Origin: CAZZEX01 sp964653285
Lineage (GTDB): Bacteria > Chloroflexota > Anaerolineae > B4-G1
Assembly (NCBI GenBank): GCA_964653285.1
Contig: CAZZEX010000041.1
Location: 1 to 37,647 of the forward strand
DNA length: 37,647 nucleotides
Reading direction: 5' to 3'
Shown: piece by piece, positions 7,952-14,348 of the stretch
Layout: every line of letters begins with the position of its first letter
How positions within the stretch are numbered: the stretch's first letter is position 1
Position numbers and translations under genes: made by a program
The notes under the pieces: generated by a model
Told to the model about the DNA's origin: nothing
Database searches by the model: none
Seen by the model: the letters and a program-made list of their open reading frames with translations, nothing else

Positions 7952-10072
7952 GTGAGCAACAAGATTAACCTGAAGAAGCGCAACCTTACCAAGGAGCAGA
8001 CCCTTGACATCCTGCGGCAGATGTGGGAGATCCGTATGTTCGAGGACCAGGTTTACGACCTGTTGGGGCGCGACCTTATCAAGGGAGCGTCTCACCTCTA
8101 CGCGGGGGAGGAGGCGGTGGCCGTGGGGGCCATCTCCGCCTTGCGGGACGATGACCTCATCACCAGCACCCATCGCGGTCACGGCCACTGCTACGCCCGG
8201 GGCGCCTCCCTGGCGAAGGCGGAGGAGGCGCGGCAGGAGCACTATGGCAAGATGATGGCCGAGTTGTGTGGTCGTGCCACCGGCTACTGCCTGGGCCGTG
8301 GTGGCTCTATGCACATCGCTGACGTAGAGAAGGGAAACCTGGGGGCCACCGGTATCGTGGGGGGCAACATCCCGGTGGCCACTGGTGCGGGACTGGCCCA
8401 GCAACTGCTGGGCACAGACCGGGTGGTGCTCTGCTTCTTCGGCGATGGCGCGTCCAACACGGGCAACTTCCACGAGTCGCTCAACCTGGCTGCCCTCTGG
8501 GATCTGCCTGTGGTTTACATCGTGGAGAACAACCTGTACGGCATGTCCGTGCCCATCCAGAAGGCTACGGCGAAGTTGAACATCGCCGACCGGGCCTGTG
8601 CCTACGGCATCCCCGGCGAGGTGGTGGACGGCATGGATGTGCTGGTCGTCCGCCAGGCGGTGGGCCGGGCCGTCGAGCGCGCCCGCCGTGGCGACGGCCC
8701 CTCCCTCATTGAGTGCCAGACCTACCGCTGGTACGGCCACTCCCGCTCCGACCCGCGCAAGTATCGCACGAAGGAGGAGGAGGCCGCCTGGAAGGCGCGC
8801 GACCCCATCCCCACTTTCGCTGCCCGATTGGTCGAAGCAGGGATCGCTACTGAGGCGGAGATTGACGCAATAGAGGAAAAAGTCGAAAGGGAGATTGAGG
8901 AGGCGACGGAATTCGCCCTCAATTCCCCCACGCCGCCGGTGGAGGAGTTGGAACTGTACGTCTACGCGCCGTTCAAGTGGACGGAGGCGGACGTCATCCG
9001 CGAGCGGGAACTGCGGGAGCGCTGCCGGGCTTGTCCTGAGTCCCTCGTCCTTGCTCGGGATGAACTCCGTCGAAGGGCGGGTGGCCCGGGCACGCGCAAG
9101 GTCCAGTACCGGCAGGCCATTCAGGAGGCGTTGCGCGAGGAGATGCAGCGCGACCCTAACGTGTTCGTGATGGGCGAGGACGTGGGCCTGTACGGCGGGG
9201 CCTATGGCGCTACGCGAGGGCTCTTCGAGGAGTTCGGGCCGGAGCGGGTGCGCGATACGCCCATCTCTGAGGCGACCATCGGTGGGTCAGCGGTGGGCGC
9301 GGCCATGTGCGGCCTGCGGCCCGTGGCCGAGATCATGTACGTGGACTTCACCCCGCTGGCCATGGATCAGATTGCCAACCAGGGGGCCAAGAACCGCTAC
9401 ATGTTTGGCGGCAAGACGACCGTGCCTATGGTCATCCGCACTGAGGGCGGGGCCGGGCGCTGCATCGCCGCTCACCATTCGCAGTCGCTGGAGGCGCTGT
9501 GGGTGCACTTCCCCGGCATCTATGTCGTCATGCCCAGTACCCCTTACGACGCCAAGGGATTGCTCAAGGCGGCCATCCGCGACGACAACCCGGTCATGTT
9601 CATCGAGCACAAGATGCTCTACGGCATTGAGGGCTACGTGCCCCTTGCAGACGAAGACTACATCATTCCCTTCGGCGTCGCTGACGTGAAACGCGAGGGC
9701 TCTGACGTGACGGTGGTCACCTACTCGCGCATGGTGCACCGGGCGTTGGAGGCCGCTGGGCGACTGGCGGAGGAGGGGATCAGCGTGGAGGTGATTGACC
9801 TGCGTACGCTCAAGCCGCTGGATATGGACACGGTGGCCGATTCGGTGAGAAAAACGGGGCGCGTGGTGGGCGTCACCGAGGCCTACAGGACAGGATCGTT
9901 CATCAGCGAACTGACCATGCGTATCCAGGAGGAATTGTTCGACTGGCTGGACGCGCCGGTGGTGCGCGTGGCAGCCGCCGACGTGCCCGTCCCCATGAGT
10001 GAGCCGCTGGAAAACGCGGCTGTCCCCAGCGTGGAAGCGATCATCGCTGGTATTCGGGAAGTGTTGCGGTGA
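7952..10072 (+). CDS. Fused alpha/beta E1 component of a 2-oxoacid (pyruvate/acetoin-type) dehydrogenase
   Basis: 706 residues from a GTG behind AGGAGG. The thiamine-diphosphate E1 decarboxylates a 2-oxoacid and passes the acyl group to E2 lipoate. Residues about 1-355 are the alpha subunit (RGHGHCYARG, then FFGDGASNTGNFHE with the ThDP-binding GDG...N motif, and RWYGHSRSDP). Residues about 376-706 are the beta subunit (FVMGEDVGLYGGAYGATRGL, then DTPISEATIGGSAVGAAM, and HHSQSLEALWVHFPG). In many bacteria these are separate genes. The junction is encoded by a palindromic-type repeat (about 9030-9078). The E2 gene follows; no E3 gene is in the window. Acetoin, pyruvate and branched-chain substrates cannot be separated by eye. 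Confidence 0.92.
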   Translation: MSNKINLKKRNLTKEQTLDILRQMWEIRMFEDQVYDLLGRDLIKGASHLYAGEEAVAVGAISALRDDDLITSTHRGHGHCYARGASLAKAEEARQEHYGKMMAELCGRATGYCLGRGGSMHIADVEKGNLGATGIVGGNIPVATGAGLAQQLLGTDRVVLCFFGDGASNTGNFHESLNLAALWDLPVVYIVENNLYGMSVPIQKATAKLNIADRACAYGIPGEVVDGMDVLVVRQAVGRAVERARRGDGPSLIECQTYRWYGHSRSDPRKYRTKEEEAAWKARDPIPTFAARLVEAGIATEAEIDAIEEKVEREIEEATEFALNSPTPPVEELELYVYAPFKWTEADVIRERELRERCRACPESLVLARDELRRRAGGPGTRKVQYRQAIQEALREEMQRDPNVFVMGEDVGLYGGAYGATRGLFEEFGPERVRDTPISEATIGGSAVGAAMCGLRPVAEIMYVDFTPLAMDQIANQGAKNRYMFGGKTTVPMVIRTEGGAGRCIAAHHSQSLEALWVHFPGIYVVMPSTPYDAKGLLKAAIRDDNPVMFIEHKMLYGIEGYVPLADEDYIIPFGVADVKREGSDVTVVTYSRMVHRALEAAGRLAEEGISVEVIDLRTLKPLDMDTVADSVRKTGRVVGVTEAYRTGSFISELTMRIQEELFDWLDAPVVRVAAADVPVPMSEPLENAAVPSVEAIIAGIREVLR
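9030..9078 (+). repeat. In-frame repeat element at the E1 alpha/beta junction
   Basis: The segment starts CTTGTCCTGAG and ends GTCGAAGGGC, the two ends of a short repeat seen elsewhere as a compact CTTCG...CTCAGG unit (compare 10799-10829). It is translated as PESLVLARDELRRR, exactly where the alpha part ends and the beta part begins. Confidence 0.55.
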
Positions 10073-10082
10073 TTGGAAGATG

Positions 10083-10122
10083 TTGAGAATTGAGAATTTA
10101 GAATTTAGAATTGAGAATTGGT
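10083..10122 (+). repeat. AT-rich GAGAATT/TAGAATT tandem-like repeat
   Basis: Short units GAGAATT and TAGAATT alternate in the gap between E1 and E2. The stretch is much more AT-rich than either gene. No gene or clear promoter lies in it. Confidence 0.5.
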
Positions 10123-10169
10123 GGATTGGGAGATCGGTAGACCAGAATAAAATAAAGGTGGAGTAGGCT

Positions 10170-11639
10170 ATGGCGACTGAGGTCATCATGCCCAAACTGG
10201 GGCAGACTATGGAAGAGGGCACTATCGTCGAGTGGCTGAAGCAGGAAGGAGAGCCAGTCCAGCGCGGCGAGGTGCTGTTCACGACGGAATCGGACAAGGC
10301 CACGCTGGAAGTGGAGTCGCCAGCGAAGGGCTTCCTGCGCAGGATATTGGTTTCCTCGGGGCAGACGGTGCCAGTGCTCACCGTGGTAGCGCTGATCGCC
10401 CGCACAGCCGGCGAGGACATCTCGGCGTATGACTCCCTTCCCCCTCGCAGGGGGAAGGGCCGGGGATGGGGGTCAGCCGAAGCCACGGCACCCGAACCCG
10501 AAACAGGGAAAGAAACTCAGCCTCCCACCGGGCGCATCTTTGCCTCACCGCGGGCGCGGAAACTGGCGCGCGAGAAAGGGATAGACCTGGCGCTGGTGAC
10601 CGGCACCGGCCCCAACGGGCGTATCGCGGAGCGGGACGTGGTGGCCTATCTGGAGGCGCCCGCTGGGGCCGGTCTCCCGACCGTGCCCCCGAAGGCCACC
10701 CCCGTGGCGCACCGGCTGGCGGAGCAGGCAGGGCTCGACTTGCGCACGGTGCGCGGCCGTGGGCCTGACGGGCGTATCACCAAGGCGGATGTGGAGCAGG
10801 CCCTTCGGCTACGCTCAGGGCAGGCCCTGGCCGTGACGCCAGCGGCGGCTGTGCCTTCGCCTCCGGCACCCCCCGTGCCCCCGGCACCGGCAGAAGCGGT
10901 CGAAGCCGTCGCAGAAGTGCCTATGAGCGGCGTGCGGGCCATCATCGCCCAGCGCATGCACGAGAGCCACCAGACCACTGCGCCGGTCACGCTGACCACC
11001 GAGGCCGACGCCACTGCTTTCGTCGCGTTGCGTGAGCGGCTGAAGGCGAGCCTGGCGGACGGGTTGGGCTTCAACCTCGGGTACAACGACCTGCTAATCA
11101 AGTTGGTCGCCCGTGCACTGCGGGAATTCCCCTACATGAACGCCCGGCTGGAGTATGATTCCCTTCCCCCTCATAGGGAGAAGGGCCAGGGATGGGGGGC
11201 AGGGGTCATCCGCCACCTGCGCGGGGTGCACGTCGCCCTGGCCGTGGACACGGAGCGCGGCCTGCTGGTGCCGGTCATCCGCGATGCCGACCGCAAGGGG
11301 CTGGCCGAGATCGCCCGTGAACTGCGGGCGCTGGTGGAGCGGGCGCAGTCAGGCCAAGCACTGCCTGACGAACTGAGCGGCAGCACCTTCACCATCACCA
11401 ACCTCGGTGTGTACGAGATTGATGCCTTCACTCCCATCATCAATCTGCCAGAGACGGCAATCCTGGGGGTGGGGCGCATCAAGGCCCGACCGGCGGTGGT
11501 GGATGGAGAGATATGTGTCCGGCAGGTAATGTGGCTTAGCCTGACCTTCGATCATCGGCTGGTGGATGGTGCGCCAGCGGCTCGCTTCCTGCGGCGCATC
11601 AAGCAACTGGTTGAGGAGCCGTACCTGCTGCTTGTTTAG
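10170..11639 (+). CDS. Dihydrolipoamide acyltransferase (E2) of a 2-oxoacid dehydrogenase complex
   Basis: 489 residues from ATG with GGTGGAG upstream. E2 transfers the acyl group from lipoate to coenzyme A and forms the complex core. A lipoyl domain occupies residues 1-78, with the lipoylated lysine in TESDKATLEVES. Two peripheral E3/E1-binding domains follow (FASPRARKLAREKGIDLALV, about 125-165; VAHRLAEQAGLDLRTVRGRG, about 180-213), then an Ala/Pro linker. The catalytic domain starts near 250 (GVRAIIAQRMHESHQTTAPV) and has the catalytic HRLVDG near residue 462. Three in-frame repeat-derived insertions are visible, one of them inside the catalytic domain. It should work with the fused E1 just upstream. 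The E3 subunit must come from elsewhere. Confidence 0.93.
   Translation: MATEVIMPKLGQTMEEGTIVEWLKQEGEPVQRGEVLFTTESDKATLEVESPAKGFLRRILVSSGQTVPVLTVVALIARTAGEDISAYDSLPPRRGKGRGWGSAEATAPEPETGKETQPPTGRIFASPRARKLAREKGIDLALVTGTGPNGRIAERDVVAYLEAPAGAGLPTVPPKATPVAHRLAEQAGLDLRTVRGRGPDGRITKADVEQALRLRSGQALAVTPAAAVPSPPAPPVPPAPAEAVEAVAEVPMSGVRAIIAQRMHESHQTTAPVTLTTEADATAFVALRERLKASLADGLGFNLGYNDLLIKLVARALREFPYMNARLEYDSLPPHREKGQGWGAGVIRHLRGVHVALAVDTERGLLVPVIRDADRKGLAEIARELRALVERAQSGQALPDELSGSTFTITNLGVYEIDAFTPIINLPETAILGVGRIKARPAVVDGEICVRQVMWLSLTFDHRLVDGAPAARFLRRIKQLVEEPYLLLV
10432..10474 (+). repeat. In-frame CCCTTCCCCC palindromic element in E2 (linker)
   Basis: CCCTTCCCCCT...AGGGGGAAGGG, followed by CCGGGGATGGGGGTC, is translated as DSLPPRRGKGRGWGS between the lipoyl domain and the first binding domain. 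Its close relative is at 11158-11208, and GC-richer versions lie at 33293-33360 and 35029-35068. Confidence 0.75.
10799..10829 (+). repeat. In-frame CCTTCGGCTACGCTCAGGGC element in E2
   Basis: The stretch is translated as LRLRSGQAL after the second E3-binding domain. It is the compact form of the CTTCG...CTCAGG repeat whose ends also bound the element at 9030-9078. Confidence 0.6.
11158..11208 (+). repeat. In-frame CCCTTCCCCC palindromic element in the E2 catalytic domain
   Basis: It is nearly the same as the element at 10432-10474 and is translated as DSLPPHREKGQGWGAGV. It sits between the NARLE strand and the VHVALAVDTERGLLVPV strand, where ordinary E2 enzymes have a short surface turn. 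Confidence 0.75.
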
Positions 11640-11642
11640 ACT

Positions 11643-11972
11643 GGACATAGGCTGTCTATTGATCTGGCGGCGCAGGGTCTGCCTTTCTTCGCTGGCCGGG
11701 CAACGCTTCGCCAAACCGTCACGCTCCTCCCGCCCGAGGGATGCGTCATGCTGGAGATGCGCAACCTGCGTGCTGCCGTCGCTCACGTGCGTGTTAACGG
11801 GCAGTACATGGGCGCTGTTGCCTGGTCGCCGCATCGGGTGGACGTCACCGCCGGGCTGCGTCCTGGTGAGAATGTGATCGAGATCGAGTTGGTAGGCACG
11901 TCGAGTCGGTTGCATAAGCAAGCGATTCGCGGTATAATGCATATTCGGCAGGATCCCAAAGGAGGTTGGTAA
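11643..11972 (+). pseudogene. C-terminal remnant of a glycoside hydrolase beta-sandwich
   Basis: Starting four bases after the E2 stop, one open frame reads DLAAQGLPFFAGRATLRQTV, then LEMRNLRAAVAHVRVNGQYM and GLRPGENVIEIELVGTSSRL. This matches the C-terminal jelly-roll seen in large glycoside hydrolases and rhamnosidase-like proteins (aromatic FFAG, VxVNG, LRPGENxIEIEL). No start or catalytic domain is present, so it is decayed. Its 3' half contains the promoter of the FmdB gene. Confidence 0.55.
11910..11938 (+). promoter_or_regulatory. Promoter of the FmdB-like gene
   Basis: TTGCAT at 11910-11915 and a perfect TATAAT at 11933-11938 are 17 bases apart. Transcription should start near 11945, about 30 bases before the ATG at 11976. 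It lies inside the glycosidase remnant. Confidence 0.7.
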
Positions 11973-11975
11973 GGT

Positions 11976-12248
11976 ATGCCGTTGTACGAGTACCAGTGTG
12001 AGGCTTGTGGTGTACGATTCGAACGCAGGCAGCACGTGAATGACGAACCGGTGAGAGTCTGCCCTGAGTGTGGGGGCAAGGTGCACCGCCTGATCCAGCC
12101 CGTGGGTATTATCTTCAAAGGCTCAGGTTTCTACGTCACCGACAACCGGGCTAAGTCATCCACATCGAAACCGGGGAGTACCAGGAAGCAGTCGAAAAAG
12201 TCCGAAGAGAGCGAGCCCACTGACAAGAGTAGCGTAGAGAGCAAATAG
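11976..12248 (+). CDS. FmdB-family zinc-ribbon protein
   Basis: 90 residues from ATG behind GGAGG. The N-terminal half is the classic FmdB/CxxC_CXXC_SSSS zinc ribbon: MPLYEYQCEACGVRFE, a second pair in VCPECGGKVHRLIQP, then GIIFKGSGFYVTD. Residues 58-90 are a low-complexity Ser/Lys/Glu tail, usual for the family. Members are called putative regulators of amide and formamide use, but for most the role is unproven. Here it has its own promoter and a terminator hairpin downstream, so it is probably monocistronic. Confidence 0.88.
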   Translation: MPLYEYQCEACGVRFERRQHVNDEPVRVCPECGGKVHRLIQPVGIIFKGSGFYVTDNRAKSSTSKPGSTRKQSKKSEESEPTDKSSVESK

Positions 12249-12270
12249 TTGACTTCGCGTGCAGGCAAGC

Positions 12271-12326
12271 GGGCGTGGCTACTGTAGCCACGCCCACATC
12301 TATGTAGAGGGTAGAGGCTCTTTTTT
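12271..12326 (+). terminator. Rho-independent-like terminator after FmdB
   Basis: GGGCGTGGCTA (12271-12281) and TAGCCACGCCC (12285-12295) form a perfect 11-bp stem with a three-base loop. A T-run follows about 25 bases later (12320-12326). It lies between two convergent genes. Confidence 0.6.
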
Positions 12327-12339
12327 CGTGTTGTGCTCA

Positions 12340-12639
12340 CTACAATTGGAAACTCCCGCTGGCGCGGATGACCTTCTGGCTGTAGTCGGTCACGTAGGTG
12401 AGTAGTTTACCCTTCAGTTTGCGCCATTCGTCTGAAGCGAGGGCACGCTGTAGGCTTTCCATATCTTCTACAATGCCGCCCGTGAGGATCTGCGGACGGT
12501 CACCGTACTGGGTGTACCAGGCGTCGGTGGGTCGAACCCCAAGTTTAATCAGCCCTGGCCCAAATTCTCGTATGGTGAATTCGAAGTACTCATCTTCGCG
12601 GCCTGGCTGGATATTCCAGGACATCAGAAGTTTGAACAT
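12340..12639 (-). CDS. NIPSNAP/Dabb-like small alpha-beta barrel protein
   Basis: 99 residues. The sequence (MFKLLMSWNIQPGREDEYFE, WYTQYGDRPQILTGGIVEDM, LASDEWRKLKGKLLTYV) has the pattern of dimeric alpha-beta barrel proteins of the NIPSNAP/Dabb/EthD kind: a start strand with a bait residue, a helix, and a SxEWxxLxxxL helix. No catalytic residue can be assigned. It stands alone, convergent with FmdB. It is probably a real conserved small protein of unknown function. Confidence 0.65.
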   Translation of the reverse strand: MFKLLMSWNIQPGREDEYFEFTIREFGPGLIKLGVRPTDAWYTQYGDRPQILTGGIVEDMESLQRALASDEWRKLKGKLLTYVTDYSQKVIRASGSFQL

Positions 12640-12688
12640 TCATGCTCCTTGACAGTCCTCGCGCGTACAATGGGACATCCGCCGACAT

Positions 12689-13465
12689 TTATGGACATCC
12701 CAGTGTGCTCATCATCTGCTCGCCTTGAGCCCGCCAGGCTGGCGGCGGATTCAGGGTCAGGAAATGGCTATATGCCTCGCAGGCGCTCGCCGTATCACCG
12801 TTCTGGGCGTATGCCTCTCCGAGCGCGTAGTATGCCTGTGACGAATCCGGTGCCTGCGTGATAGCCCGTTGCAGCACTTCGATGGCAGTTGTGTAGTTTG
12901 CCTGCTGAATGTAGATGTTCCCCATGCCGATGAGTGCCTCAGGCATATTCTCTTCCAACTCCAGCGCGGTCTTGAACTCGGCGGTCGCCTGCTCCAGAAG
13001 TTGCGGATCAGGTGAGACCATAGTGTCGGTTCTCGGGAGCGCAAGGACGAGGTAAGTCGCGCCGAGTTGGTAATGGGTGTCGGGATCATCAGGCTCCAAC
13101 TCCAAGGCGGCCTTGAACTCAGCGACAGCAGCATCAGGGTCTTGCAACTGGAAGTAAGTCACACCCAGGTTGTGGTGCGCGGCTGCGTTGTCGGGGTCGA
13201 GCGCCAGCACCGTGCGAAACTCATTCTTTGCCCTCGGCAGATCGTCAGTCCTGTTGTAAGCCTGCCCCAACAAGAAATGGGCCTCGCTGCTGCCTGGATT
13301 CGCCTCGACCGCGGCCTCCAGGTCAGCGATGGCTTCGGGGTACTCGCCCGCATCCAGATGGGCGCGCCCTGATTCCAGCAAGTCATCCACGTCTGTAGTC
13401 TCTCCCTGGCAAGCGATCAATACCAGCACGAGAAGTGCAGCGACAAGTATAAGGGGTTTCCGCAT
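12689..13465 (-). CDS. TPR-repeat lipoprotein
   Basis: 258 residues. GGAGG lies inside the last codons of the upstream gene, and the best start is the ATG one base after that gene's TAA (MRKPLILVAALLVLVLIAC); an earlier in-frame ATG would swallow the ribosome site. The signal peptide ends in lipobox LIAC, so the mature protein is lipid-anchored outside the membrane. At least five tetratricopeptide units follow (GEYPEAIADLEAAVEANPGS, then DDLPRAKNEFRTVLALDPDN, and so on), with a final CEAYSHFLTLNPPP. TPR arrays are protein-protein scaffolds. It is tightly coupled to the beta-lactamase-fold gene before it. Partners are unknown. Confidence 0.85.
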   Translation of the reverse strand: MRKPLILVAALLVLVLIACQGETTDVDDLLESGRAHLDAGEYPEAIADLEAAVEANPGSSEAHFLLGQAYNRTDDLPRAKNEFRTVLALDPDNAAAHHNLGVTYFQLQDPDAAVAEFKAALELEPDDPDTHYQLGATYLVLALPRTDTMVSPDPQLLEQATAEFKTALELEENMPEALIGMGNIYIQQANYTTAIEVLQRAITQAPDSSQAYYALGEAYAQNGDTASACEAYSHFLTLNPPPAWRAQGEQMMSTLGCP

Positions 13466-13466
13466 C

Positions 13467-14120
13467 TTATCCTCCATTTCGTTGCCTGGGTTTCAGGACG
13501 ACGACCTGGGTTTCTTCTGACAGGCTGGTCCGGCTGACACTGAGCGCCTCCTGGCTGTCCACCTTCTCCAAGCCCATCTCTTTCAGAAAGCGCCCCAGAG
13601 TGCCAAGGCTGATCTTGAGCCCTCGGACCTTGTAGTACATAGGGATGACCAGACTTGGCTCGAAGAGGCTGATGACCTCGGAGGCGCGGGCGGGGCTGAG
13701 GCTTCCGCCGCCTCCCACGGGCACCAGCAGAATATTCGCGGTGCCCAGGTTCTCCACCTGGGATTGAGTGGGCACATGTCCCAGTCGCCCCAGGTGGCAC
13801 ACAGTCAGACCGCCGAAGTCAAAGGTGAAGACAGTGTTCGGGCCACGCAATACTCCCTGCTTGCCATCGGCGAAGGCAGCGATGCCGGTGATAAACACGC
13901 TGCCGATTTCGTACTCGCCTGGGCCGTCGAGGAGTTTGAACGGTCCCCGCACGCCGGATGTGTAGCGACAGTGGGGATCATTGTGGCTTACAGTGACGAC
14001 ATCAGCACGGGGACGAGGGAAGGTAAGGCCGACGTCAGGTGGATAAGGATCGGTCACGATGGTTGCCATACCCCGCTCGCTCAGCCGGAAGCAAGTCTGT
14101 CCATACCAGGTAATTTCCAT
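13467..14120 (-). CDS. Metallo-beta-lactamase-fold protein with degenerate metal site
   Basis: 217 residues. The order of strands and loops fits the Lactamase_B_3/UPF0173-like family: MEITWYGQTCFRL start, DPYPP, the GPGEYEIGSVFITGI loop, then CHLGRLGHVPT and LVIPMYYKV. Three metal-ligand sites are altered. HxHxDH has become SHNDPHC, the usual GDLGH has Arg for Asp (GRLGH), and the usual PMHYK histidine is Tyr (PMYYK). It may therefore be a pseudoenzyme with a structural or binding role. It is followed one base later by the TPR lipoprotein, suggesting joint function. Confidence 0.75.
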   Translation of the reverse strand: MEITWYGQTCFRLSERGMATIVTDPYPPDVGLTFPRPRADVVTVSHNDPHCRYTSGVRGPFKLLDGPGEYEIGSVFITGIAAFADGKQGVLRGPNTVFTFDFGGLTVCHLGRLGHVPTQSQVENLGTANILLVPVGGGGSLSPARASEVISLFEPSLVIPMYYKVRGLKISLGTLGRFLKEMGLEKVDSQEALSVSRTSLSEETQVVVLKPRQRNGG

Positions 14121-14303
14121 ACGTCATGCCTCTCTGCAGTGAGAGTGATGATCAATCCGTTCGGCACAGCACAATGCTCAGCACAGTGGTCAAAGTTACC
14201 AGGAAGCCCACCGCTTGTGGCAGGGGCCTCCTTTGATGGCAGTTAGCCCAGGCCCTCTACGCAGTGGGGAGGGCGATGACAGTCGGCCTGTGACGGCCTG
14301 CGG

Positions 14304-14332
14304 ATTATACTGTGAAACTGGATTCAGGGCAA
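14304..14332 (-). promoter_or_regulatory. Promoter for the beta-lactamase-fold/TPR operon
   Basis: On the minus strand TTGCCC (14327-14332) and TATAAT (14304-14309) are 17 bases apart. Transcription should start near 14297, leaving a leader of about 175 bases before the coding start. No gene is seen in that leader. Confidence 0.55.
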
Positions 14333-14348
14333 CAGCCAGCCAGTGCTT

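Noticed and set aside
9287..10486. 399-codon minus-strand frame opposite E1/E2
   Set aside because: It spans two genes and an intergenic repeat and shows no family motif.
12511..12545. Possible tRNA T-loop (GGGTCGAACCCC)
   Set aside because: No cloverleaf can be built around it and it lies inside the NIPSNAP-like coding region.
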